Positions 7,527 through 14,037 of a DNA stretch of 15,527 nucleotides are shown in pieces (the stretch's first letter is position 1; each line of letters begins with the position of its first letter). The notes beneath the pieces were generated by a model. That model was not told the DNA's origin. It saw only the letters and a list, made by a program, of their open reading frames with translations, and ran no database searches. Both the position numbers and the translations under genes were made by a program. The stretch is from JAGMXM01 sp964458325 (GTDB taxonomy: Bacteria > Verrucomicrobiota > Verrucomicrobiia > Limisphaerales > UBA1319), in assembly GCA_964458325.1 (NCBI GenBank), contig CAYWIM010000100.1, forward strand, positions 1 through 15,527, given 5' to 3'.

Positions 7527-7541
7527 GAGGGACAATCGCCG

Positions 7542-8324
7542 ATGAAGCGCATGTCAACGCCTCCGCCCGGGGAAAGCGGGCACATCCGTTTCAAGCGCCG
7601 GGAGCGGCGGCACGTGGCGACGCCGGTGCCGACGCCGAAGCGGTTTTACGGTCACGGATTGCCGGGGGTGGAGCTGCACCGGCTGGTGGGCAAGCTGGTG
7701 GTAGTGGAGGGGGCGGACTGCTCGGGGCGATCGACGCAGATCGCGCGGCTGGTCGAGTGGCTGGAGGGGTGCGGCCACGCGACCACCCAGGTGGGCTTGA
7801 AGCTGTCGAGCCTGGTGAGCCACGAGCTCGAGCGGGCCAAGCAGGGCAACATCCTGAGCCGGATCACGCTGAGCCTGTTCTATGCGACCGATTTCGCGGA
7901 TCAGCTGGAGAACACGATACTGCCGGCGCTCAAGGCGGGGGCGATCGTGCTGGCGGACCGTTACATTTACACCCTGATGGCCCGGGACATGGTGCGGGGG
8001 ATGGACGAGCCCTGGCTGCGGAACCTGTATGGGATCGCGCTCGAGCCGGACGCGGTCTTTTATCTGAACGTTTCTCCCGAGCAACTGGCGCAGCGGAATT
8101 TCACCAAGAACCGCACGCTGGATTATTGGGAGAGCGGCATGGATCTGGGATTGGCGCGGGAGTGGTTCGACAGCTTCCTGGTTTACCAGCGGCGAATCTA
8201 CGAGCAATTCCAGCGGCTGCAGCAGCATTACGGATTCGAGATCGTGAACGGCAACCGGCCGATCGAGGAGGTCAACGCCGAGCTGAGGCGCAAGATCGAG
8301 GCCGTGGTGGTGCGGAAACGGTAG
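7542..8324 (+). CDS. Thymidylate kinase family paralogue, copy 2 (Walker A Lys to Arg)
   Basis: This 260-residue paralogue of the preceding kinase has a ~50-residue N-terminal extension rich in basic residues (FKRRERRH at 17-24). Its P-loop reads GADCSGRST (57-65): the invariant Lys is R63, and Cys replaces the usual Gly at position 60. The rest of the fold is kept, with YATDFAD (114-120), DRYIYTLMARD (139-149), YWESGMD (195-201) and GFEIVNGNRPIEEV. The conserved remainder argues for a maintained protein, not decay. It may be a weak kinase, a pseudokinase or a heterodimer partner for copy 1, since Tmk is normally a dimer. GAGAGGGA (7525-7532) supports ATG 7542 and overlaps the end of copy 1, consistent with coupled translation. 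Confidence 0.82.
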   Translation: MKRMSTPPPGESGHIRFKRRERRHVATPVPTPKRFYGHGLPGVELHRLVGKLVVVEGADCSGRSTQIARLVEWLEGCGHATTQVGLKLSSLVSHELERAKQGNILSRITLSLFYATDFADQLENTILPALKAGAIVLADRYIYTLMARDMVRGMDEPWLRNLYGIALEPDAVFYLNVSPEQLAQRNFTKNRTLDYWESGMDLGLAREWFDSFLVYQRRIYEQFQRLQQHYGFEIVNGNRPIEEVNAELRRKIEAVVVRKR

Positions 8325-8343
8325 GCGGGGATGGGCGGGGATG
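8324..8343 (+). repeat. Tandem 10-bp direct repeat in intergenic spacer
   Basis: The 10-mer GGCGGGGATG occurs twice in tandem directly at the end of the second kinase gene. It creates spurious in-frame ATGs upstream of the ROK gene. It is probably a slippage product with no clear function. Confidence 0.6.
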
Positions 8344-8394
8344 GCCGGCGGGCAGGCCGGGCGGTTTTGTCCTTTTGCGGCGGGAGAAGGCGGG

Positions 8395-9384
8395 ATGTTT
8401 ATGGCAGAGGCGCAAGACAAGAAGGAGTATCTGGTGGGCGTGGATCTGGGAGGCACCAAGATCCTGGCGGGGGTGTTCCGGTCCCCGCAGAACTGCGTGG
8501 GACGGACCAAGATGAGCACCAAGTCACAGCGGGGCGTCAAGGCGATCATCGATCGCGTGGCGCGCTGCGTGCAGGATGCGGTCGACGAGTGCGATTTAAG
8601 TCTGAAGCAGGTCCGGGCCGTGGGGGTGGGCGCGCCGGGGGCGGTGGATCCGGAGTCGGGGCGTGTGATTCTGGCGCCCAACTTGGGATGGGAAAACGTC
8701 CCGTTGCAGCGCGAGCTGGAGGATCATCTGGAGCTGCCCGTGGTGATCGAAAACGACTGCAACGCGGCCACGCTGGGGATTTACGCGACAGAACTCGAGG
8801 CGAAACCGCGGAGCATGGTTGGCATCTACCTGGGCACGGGCGTGGGGGGGGGCCTGATCCTGGACAAGAAGCTGTATTCGGGATTCAACCGGACAGCGGG
8901 TGAGATCGGGCACATGGTGCTCGAGGTGGAGGGGCCGAAGTGCAATTGCGGCAACCGGGGATGTCTCGAGGCGCTGGCCAGCCGCACCGCCATTTTCCGG
9001 CGGCTGCAGATCGCGATCAAGGAGGGGCAAAAGACCCTGCTGACGACCATGTTGGGCGGTGATCTGGCGGACATGCGGAGCGGGGATCTGCGAAAGGCCA
9101 TCCGCCAGGGGGACCGGTTTGTGGAGCGGGTGATCGAGGAGGCCGCCGAATACACGGGGATCGCTGTGGCGAATCTGATCAACCTGCTGAATCCGGAGGT
9201 GATCGTGCTCGGGGGTGGAGTGATCGCGGCGCTCGAGGACGAAATGATGTCGATCATCGTCGAGACCGCCCGCGACTACGCGTTTGCGGGGTCGGCGAAG
9301 GGGGTCGAGATCGTGGCATCGAAGCTGGGAGACGACGCGGGCATTGTGGGCGGGGCGGTGCTGGCGCGGGATAAGACACGCTGA
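8395..9384 (+). CDS. ROK family glucokinase
   Basis: This 329-residue cytoplasmic sugar kinase most likely makes glucose 6-phosphate from glucose and ATP. Seen in order are: the phosphate-binding loop VGVDLGGTKILAG (14-26); GAPGAVDPESG (79-89); the NLGWENVPL sugar-site region; catalytic D121 in ENDCNAA; the second phosphate loop GTGVGGG (147-153); and the ROK zinc site, H173 in GEIGHMVLE plus C183, C185 and C190 in CNCGNRGCLE. No DNA-binding domain precedes the kinase, so it is an enzyme and not a ROK repressor. GGGAG at 8382-8386 gives good spacing to ATG 8395; ATG 8401 is an alternative, and the upstream in-frame ATG at 8341 lies in a repeat. It supplies the glucose 6-phosphate that feeds UDP-glucose, used by the Ugd encoded at 14034-15323. 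Confidence 0.92.
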   Translation: MFMAEAQDKKEYLVGVDLGGTKILAGVFRSPQNCVGRTKMSTKSQRGVKAIIDRVARCVQDAVDECDLSLKQVRAVGVGAPGAVDPESGRVILAPNLGWENVPLQRELEDHLELPVVIENDCNAATLGIYATELEAKPRSMVGIYLGTGVGGGLILDKKLYSGFNRTAGEIGHMVLEVEGPKCNCGNRGCLEALASRTAIFRRLQIAIKEGQKTLLTTMLGGDLADMRSGDLRKAIRQGDRFVERVIEEAAEYTGIAVANLINLLNPEVIVLGGGVIAALEDEMMSIIVETARDYAFAGSAKGVEIVASKLGDDAGIVGGAVLARDKTR

Positions 9385-9397
9385 TGGCCAAGGGGGC

Positions 9398-10255
9398 ATG
9401 AATGCCTGGATCGAGATTGTGGGGGGAGAGAGAATGCCGGTGGGATCGACGCTGACCATCGGGCGGTCGGGCGAGAACGTTTTGGTCTTGAGCGGAAACC
9501 GGGTATCCCGACGCCATGCGTTGATCCATGCGCAGAGCAACGGCGAGCATTGGCTGGTGGACCTGGGCAGCACCAACGGGACTTTTCTGGATGGAAAGCG
9601 GGTGCGCCAGCCGGTGCCGTTGGCGGACCGGAACGAGATCGAGATCGCCGATTACGCGCTGGTGTTTCACCGGGCGGGCGTGGATCCCGAGGTGACCACT
9701 CAAATGCCGACCACGGTGCTGCCCAGGACCAAGGATCGCCATTCGTCTCCGCTATGGCTCTTGGTTGCGGACATTGTGGGATCGACCGTCCTGCTGCAGA
9801 CGCTCCCGCCGGAGGAATTTGCCGGGCTGGTGGGCCGGTGGTTTCTCGCCTGCAAGGAGATCCTCGAGCCGGCCGAGGGCCTCATCAACACCTTCCTGGG
9901 GGATGGCTGGTTTGCGTACTGGAAACCGTCGCCGACCGCGGATGCGCGAGTGGTGGCCACGCTCAAAGGGCTGATGACCTTGCAGGTCGCGGGCTCTCCA
10001 ACCTTTCGATGGGCCATCCATCATGGAGCGGCCGTTTTGGACACGGGGATCGGCGACGGCGAGGAGAACGTGTTGGGGGCGGAGGTGCATTTCGCCTTTC
10101 GGATGGAAAAACTGGCGGCGACGCTGCGGCTCCAAACCCTGGCGAGCGAGGCCGCGGCCAGCCGCCTGGGGCGCGCCCTGCCGCTCGCCGACCAGGGCCG
10201 GCATGGGCTGTCGGGTTTCGAGGGCGACTATCGGTTCTATTCGGTGGGCGGCTGA
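9398..10255 (+). CDS. FHA domain fused to class III nucleotidyl cyclase-like domain
   Basis: This 285-residue signalling protein has no membrane segment. An N-terminal FHA domain (about 3-92) shows IGR (21-23), SRRH (37-40) and LVDLGSTNGTFLDG (53-66), the residues that bind phosphothreonine. A class III cyclase homology domain (about 117-282) has both metal Asp residues, D125 in VADIVGST and D169 in FLGDGW. In the usual VN-x-A-x-R motif it reads VHFAFR (230-235): R235 is kept but the transition-state Asn is His231. Activity and ATP/GTP choice are therefore uncertain. It begins 13 bases after the ROK kinase, suggesting one transcript. ATG 9398 preserves the first FHA strand but has a G-run directly abutting it; ATG 9434 has a better-spaced purine tract but would cut that strand. 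Confidence 0.85.
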   Translation: MNAWIEIVGGERMPVGSTLTIGRSGENVLVLSGNRVSRRHALIHAQSNGEHWLVDLGSTNGTFLDGKRVRQPVPLADRNEIEIADYALVFHRAGVDPEVTTQMPTTVLPRTKDRHSSPLWLLVADIVGSTVLLQTLPPEEFAGLVGRWFLACKEILEPAEGLINTFLGDGWFAYWKPSPTADARVVATLKGLMTLQVAGSPTFRWAIHHGAAVLDTGIGDGEENVLGAEVHFAFRMEKLAATLRLQTLASEAAASRLGRALPLADQGRHGLSGFEGDYRFYSVGG

Positions 10256-10265
10256 AGCCTCCGGA

Positions 10266-10279
10266 CCGCGCAAACGCGG
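10266..10279 (+). terminator. Short GC hairpin after the cyclase gene (weak candidate)
   Basis: CCGCG-CAAA-CGCGG forms a 5-bp stem with a 4-base loop, 11 bases after the FHA-cyclase stop. No T-run follows, so it would be a poor intrinsic terminator. The 177-base gap to the next start suggests a transcript boundary could lie here. Confidence 0.25.
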
Positions 10280-10432
10280 AACCCCAGAAGTGGGTTGGGC
10301 GCTGGTTTTGCCCGTGGCGCGGTCGACTGGCTGGCGCCGATTGGATCGCAGGATCGCGCGGGGCTTTCGAGGAGCTTGACTCGGGGCGGGACATGGGCTT
10401 TGTATTACGCGATTTTGTCAACCAAAGTCCGC

Positions 10433-11917
10433 ATGAACCTGGTCGAAGCATTTGCCTCCGCCGTGTCGGGCAACTCCCAAAAAACGGCTTTGTTCTGGGG
10501 CGAAGCCGAGTATTCCTACGAGCAATTATGGAGGCAATCCTTGTGGGTGCGAGGCCGGCTGAGGGAGGAGTTGGGGGTGCGGCGGGGAGATCGGATCGGG
10601 ATCTTGCTGCGGAACCGCCCGGAGTACGTGGCGGCATTGTTCGGGGGCCTGGCGACGGGGGCCTCGGTCGTGCCGATCAACAATTTCCTGAAGCCGGAGG
10701 AAGTGGAATTCGTCGTGCGGGACGCGGGGATCCGGGTGTTGATCGGCCAAGAGGACCTGCGGCCGGTGACAGAGGAGGTCCAGTCGCATACCGAGGGGCT
10801 GCGGGTGCTCATGGCGGATGGGATTCCAGCCGAGGGGTGGGACGAGGTTGACGGGGGGGATGGATCGGGGGTGGGCGAGGCGGATCTGGCCGTCATCATT
10901 TACACGTCGGGCACGACGGGCCGGCCCAAAGGGGCGATGCTGACGCACGGGAACCTGCTGCACAACGTGGAGAGCTGCCGGCAGGTGCTCGCCGCGGTGG
11001 ATCATGACCGGTTCGTGCTGCTGCTGCCGATGTTCCACAGCTTCATGCTGTGCGTCTGCGTGTTTCTGCCCCTGATGGTGGGCGGATCCATCGTGCTGGT
11101 GCGTTCGCTTCATCCGCCCAAGAACGTGTTGTTCGAGATTGCGCAGCGGCAGGCGACGATCCTGCCGGCGATCCCGCAGTTCTTCCGCGCGCTGCTGGAT
11201 CCATCGGTGCCAACCGAGCTGCCTCTGAGGCTGTGCATCAGTGGAGCCGCGCCTCTGCCGGTCCAGACTCTGACGGATTTCAACCGGAAATTCCCGTTCC
11301 CGCTTCTCGAGGGATACGGGCTGAGCGAGGCGAGTCCGGTGGTTTCGTTCACTCCGATTAACGGCCCGTGGAAGGCGGGATCGATCGGCCTGCCGATTGC
11401 CAATGTCGAGGTGACAGTGCAGGACGATTCGGGCCGGGTCCTTCCGGCGGGAGAGGTGGGTGAGATTTGCGTGCGGGGGGGGAACGTGATGGCGGGATAT
11501 TGGAATCAGCCGGAAGAGACCGCGAAGGCATTGCGCAACGGCTGGCTTCTGACGGGAGACGTGGGATATCAGGATGCGGACGGCTTCAGCTACATCACCG
11601 ATCGCAAGAAGGACATGCTGCTGGTGCATGGGATGAACGTGTATCCGCGCGAGATCGAGGAGGTGCTTTATCGGCATCCGGGGATCCGGGAGGCGGCGGT
11701 GATCGGCCAGGCGGACGCCCACAGGGGTGAGCATGCGGTGGCGTTCGTGGTCGTCAACGACCGCCAGGCGATCGACGAGAAGGAGTTGCTGGCATTCATG
11801 CGGGCGCACCTTGCGGATTACAAGGTTCCGCGGAAAGCCCATTTTTTGGACGCATTGCCGCGCAATGCCGCCGGCAAAGTGCTCAAGACGGAATTGCGGC
11901 GCCAGTATGGCAAGTGA
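10433..11917 (+). CDS. AMP-forming acyl-CoA synthetase (long-chain fatty acid CoA ligase type)
   Basis: This 494-residue ANL-superfamily enzyme activates a carboxylate with ATP to an acyl-adenylate, then transfers it to CoA. Motifs seen are: the P-loop-like YTSGTTGRPKGAMLTHGN (157-174); LPMFHSF (198-204); the acyl/adenine region SGAAPLP and EGYGLSEASP (293-302); TGD (374-376); the hinge DRKKDM (390-395) with GMNVYPREIEE; and the C-terminal catalytic Lys K482 in NAAGKVLKTELR. All catalytic motifs are intact and the length is normal. Chain-length preference cannot be read, but overall it resembles medium/long-chain fatty acyl ligases. ATG 10433 aligns with the family start (MNLVEAF); the frame is open upstream to 10295 but has no family similarity. 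The ribosome binding site is weak. Confidence 0.92.
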   Translation: MNLVEAFASAVSGNSQKTALFWGEAEYSYEQLWRQSLWVRGRLREELGVRRGDRIGILLRNRPEYVAALFGGLATGASVVPINNFLKPEEVEFVVRDAGIRVLIGQEDLRPVTEEVQSHTEGLRVLMADGIPAEGWDEVDGGDGSGVGEADLAVIIYTSGTTGRPKGAMLTHGNLLHNVESCRQVLAAVDHDRFVLLLPMFHSFMLCVCVFLPLMVGGSIVLVRSLHPPKNVLFEIAQRQATILPAIPQFFRALLDPSVPTELPLRLCISGAAPLPVQTLTDFNRKFPFPLLEGYGLSEASPVVSFTPINGPWKAGSIGLPIANVEVTVQDDSGRVLPAGEVGEICVRGGNVMAGYWNQPEETAKALRNGWLLTGDVGYQDADGFSYITDRKKDMLLVHGMNVYPREIEEVLYRHPGIREAAVIGQADAHRGEHAVAFVVVNDRQAIDEKELLAFMRAHLADYKVPRKAHFLDALPRNAAGKVLKTELRRQYGK

Positions 11918-12145
11918 TGGGATTGCTGGAAGGGGGGAACCGTGGGGTTTCATCGGGGAACGAAGGGGGGGGGAGGAGAGGCGGATGCCGGTTTGTTTCT
12001 TTCTAAGATGTTGGTGGTGAATGATATGCACAAAACCACCCGGCGTCTGGGGCGTTCCTTTTGCCATTGACGCCATTGGGAGGGGGTCCGTAAGCTAACT
12101 CTATTACTGCAGCGGCGCATGATGCGTTGCAGGCAGGAACCGCTT
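11918..12145. other. Intergenic region between acyl-CoA synthetase and DUF5679 genes
   Basis: These 228 bases contain G-rich tracts (near 11930-11980), then a more AT-containing stretch from 12000 to 12115. A TTGACG at 12067-12072 resembles a -35 box, but the best -10 (TAAGCT at 12091-12096, 18-base spacer) matches only half the consensus. No gene or clear terminator is visible. It likely holds the promoter of the DUF5679-NDK pair. Confidence 0.35.
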
Positions 12146-12340
12146 ATGCCAGAAGGTTATTGTGTCAAGTGCAAGGCTCGGAAGGAGATTGTGGATGCCA
12201 TGGAGGAGACCATGAAAAATGGTCGAAAGGCCATCAAGGGCAAGTGTCCGACCTGCGGCGCAGTGATGTTCAAGATCATCGGCGGCAAGGTGGCGGCTGA
12301 ATCGGGAGCGCCGTCCACGGAGCCAGCCCCTCCGGCATAA
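12146..12340 (+). CDS. DUF5679-type zinc-ribbon small protein
   Basis: This 64-residue protein has two CxxC knuckles: C6-V-K-C9 in EGYCVKCKARKEI, and CPTC in the second half. Between them is the basic segment ETMKNGRKAIKGK typical of DUF5679. The pattern is a single zinc ribbon, often linked with nucleic-acid or topoisomerase-like zinc binding, but the function is unknown. A short Ala/Pro-rich tail follows (ESGAPSTEPAPPA). I chose ATG 12146 because the family begins there with M-x-x-GYCVKC; in-frame ATGs at 12119 and 12122 would add residues with no similarity. A modest AGGA lies at 12134-12137. The double-NDK gene starts 13 bases downstream, so the two are probably co-transcribed. Confidence 0.85.
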   Translation: MPEGYCVKCKARKEIVDAMEETMKNGRKAIKGKCPTCGAVMFKIIGGKVAAESGAPSTEPAPPA

Positions 12341-12353
12341 TCTCGAGGCGACT

Positions 12354-13526
12354 ATGGCTAACGAACTTGGCTACGCCATCCTCACTCCGTATTCGCTTTC
12401 GAAGTCGCGGACGGGCGGGATCCTGGCGCGGCTGATCAGCCGGACGGGTTTGGAGCTGGTGGGGGCGCGGATGTTTGCGCCGGGGATCGAGCTGGTCCAG
12501 CAGTATGCGGAGATGCTGGTGACGGCCAACGATCCACAGGACCGGCGGATTCAGGAGCTGATCCGGGGTTACATCTTGAAGAATTTTGTGCCGGACTTGC
12601 GGACCGGGCGGCGGCGGCGGGTGATGCTGCTGGTCTTTCGGGGCGAGGACGCGGTGCGGCGAGTCCGGTCGGTGGTGGGGAACTTCAGCCTGGACCGGAT
12701 GGGGGGTGAAACGATCCGGGACACTTATGGGGACCTGGTGTTTGACGATCACAATCAGGTCGTCTATTTCGAGCCCGCGGTGCTGGCGGCGCCGGACGCG
12801 ACAGAAGCGCAACAGAAGCTCAAGCTGTGGGCGCGCTACTCGGACAGCGATGGCGGGCTGTTGCAGGGGGTGATCCCGTATCCGGAGGGGTTGGCGGTTC
12901 AGAGGACGCTGGTCCTGATCAAGCCGGACAATTTCCGGTTTGCGACCGGCCGGCCGGGGAATGTGATCGATTTCTTCTCGCGCACGGGGCTGTTCATCAT
13001 CGGCATCAAGGTGCATCGGATGAGCGTGGCGGAGGCGGAAGAGTTTTACGCGCCGGTGCGGGAGGTATTGAGGACGCGGCTGATTGACGTGGTGGCGACG
13101 CGGGCCAAGGCGGTATTGGAGACCGAGCTTCAGTTTGAAATACCACCGGCGGAGACCCGGCGTCTGGGGGAGATCCTGAGCCCGCTGCACGCCGATTGGC
13201 AGTTCGAGAACATCGTGAAGTTCATGTCGGGGCGTTCGCCGCACACCTGTGCGGACGAGGAGCGCACCACGCCCGGGACCGAGAAGTGCATCGCCCTGGT
13301 TTACGAGGGGCCGGACGCGGTGAGGAAGATCCGGGAGGTGCTGGGGCCGACGGATCCCTCGAAGGCGCCGCCGGGATCGATCCGGCGCGAGTTTGGCCAG
13401 ACGGTGATGGTGAATGCGGCGCACGCGAGCGATTCGGAGGAGAACGCGCGTCGGGAGCTGGCGATTCTCCGCTTTGACCACAACCATTTCCGGGAAGACA
13501 TCGAAGCGCACTACGGCGGCGTGTGA
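12354..13526 (+). CDS. Double-domain nucleoside-diphosphate kinase with inactive N-terminal half
   Basis: This 390-residue protein contains two NDK-like halves; a classical NDK is about 140-150 residues. The second half (about 182-390) has TLVLIKPDNF (185-194) with the ATP-site Lys K190, EGPDAVRKIREVLGPTDPSK and PPGSIRREFG (339-348). The phosphohistidine motif VNAAHASDSEENA gives catalytic H357. It should transfer phosphate among NTPs and NDPs. The first half mirrors this pattern (FRGEDAVRRVRSVVG, GETIRDTYGD), but ILTPYS replaces IKPD, and AVLAAPDATEA replaces the His motif, with L144 at the His position. It is therefore a pseudo-domain. Each half has extra sequence where classical NDKs have a short loop; in the second half it runs about 235-311. 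The start follows the DUF5679 stop by 13 bases. Confidence 0.85.
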   Translation: MANELGYAILTPYSLSKSRTGGILARLISRTGLELVGARMFAPGIELVQQYAEMLVTANDPQDRRIQELIRGYILKNFVPDLRTGRRRRVMLLVFRGEDAVRRVRSVVGNFSLDRMGGETIRDTYGDLVFDDHNQVVYFEPAVLAAPDATEAQQKLKLWARYSDSDGGLLQGVIPYPEGLAVQRTLVLIKPDNFRFATGRPGNVIDFFSRTGLFIIGIKVHRMSVAEAEEFYAPVREVLRTRLIDVVATRAKAVLETELQFEIPPAETRRLGEILSPLHADWQFENIVKFMSGRSPHTCADEERTTPGTEKCIALVYEGPDAVRKIREVLGPTDPSKAPPGSIRREFGQTVMVNAAHASDSEENARRELAILRFDHNHFREDIEAHYGGV

Positions 13527-13560
13527 AGGCGCGCCACGCGGTGAGCTGACGGCCATCAAA

Positions 13561-13582
13561 GCGGCGTCCACGGAGTGGCCGC
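13561..13582. terminator. Hairpin between convergent NDK and Nudix genes
   Basis: GCGG (13561-13564) pairs with CCGC (13579-13582), and CCAC (13568-13571) with GTGG (13575-13578), leaving a 3-base loop and a 3-base bulge. It sits in the 76-base gap between two convergent stop codons, where a bidirectional terminator is expected. No long T-run flanks either side, so this is only a candidate. Confidence 0.35.
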
Positions 13583-13602
13583 CTATCCTTTCGGCTGTGG
13601 GC

Positions 13603-14037
13603 TTACAAGGTAGGGCGCGCGCCGGGCGGCGGAGGATCCTCCCACCAATCGGGATGGTGCGCGAGCTCTTCGAGGAGAACCGTATCAGCGGGGGGAAAAT
13701 CGTATTGGCCGAGCTGGCTGGGATCGATCCACGCAAGCTCGGCACAGCCGATGGGCTTGGGTTCACCGCTTCGGACGCGGCAGCGAAAGAAACGGATACG
13801 GACGGTTTTTTGGGGATAGGCGTGCTCGACTTCGCGGAGCAGCTTGCCGACATCGATTTGGAGATCGAGCTCCTCGATGAGTTCGCGTGCGAGGCAGGAT
13901 TCCCATGATTCGCCCGGCTCGCGTTTGCCGCCGGGGAATTCCCAGAGGCCGCCCATGTGTTCGTGAGGAAGCCGTCGGGTGATGAGAAGCCGGCCTTGGC
14001 GGAAGACCAAGGCGGCGGAGACCTCGATGGGGATCAT
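13603..14037 (-). CDS. Nudix hydrolase, MutT-like (8-oxo-dGTP diphosphatase type)
   Basis: This 144-residue Nudix enzyme hydrolyses nucleoside diphosphate linkages, most plausibly oxidised dGTP. The complete Nudix box runs 37-59: G37, five residues, E43, seven residues, then R51-E-L-I-E-E56-L. It is preceded by LWEFPGGKREPGE, which is typical of MutT. The domain begins at IEVSAALVFRQGRLLITRR and ends with a Pro-rich tail (DPPPPGARPTL). The start ATG (14037-14035) overlaps the ugd stop TGA (14036-14034) as ATGA, so translation is probably coupled to ugd. MutT-like proteins are hard to assign to a substrate from sequence; a nucleotide-sugar substrate is also possible given the Ugd partner. Confidence 0.9.
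   Translation of the reverse strand: MIPIEVSAALVFRQGRLLITRRLPHEHMGGLWEFPGGKREPGESWESCLARELIEELDLQIDVGKLLREVEHAYPQKTVRIRFFRCRVRSGEPKPIGCAELAWIDPSQLGQYDFPPADTVLLEELAHHPDWWEDPPPPGARPTL

Noticed and set aside
10376..10408. Possible promoter before the acyl-CoA synthetase (TTGACT with TATTAC)
   Set aside because: The spacing is about 21 bases, too long; shifting the -10 to TTGTAT gives 18 bases but only 3 of 6 consensus matches.
12012..12040. Possible terminator hairpin (GGTGGT/ACCACC)
   Set aside because: Only a 6-bp stem with a long loop and no T-run.
10526..12076. 516-codon open frame on the minus strand
   Set aside because: Antisense to the acyl-CoA synthetase, whose catalytic motifs are unambiguous; the composition is typical of a shadow frame.
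12067..12096. Possible promoter before the DUF5679 gene (TTGACG with TAAGCT)
   Set aside because: The -10 matches only half the consensus, so it is not listed as a regulatory site of its own.
12276..13853. 525-codon open frame on the minus strand
   Set aside because: Antisense to the double NDK with low-complexity Arg/His/Pro composition; the NDK frame has clear motifs.
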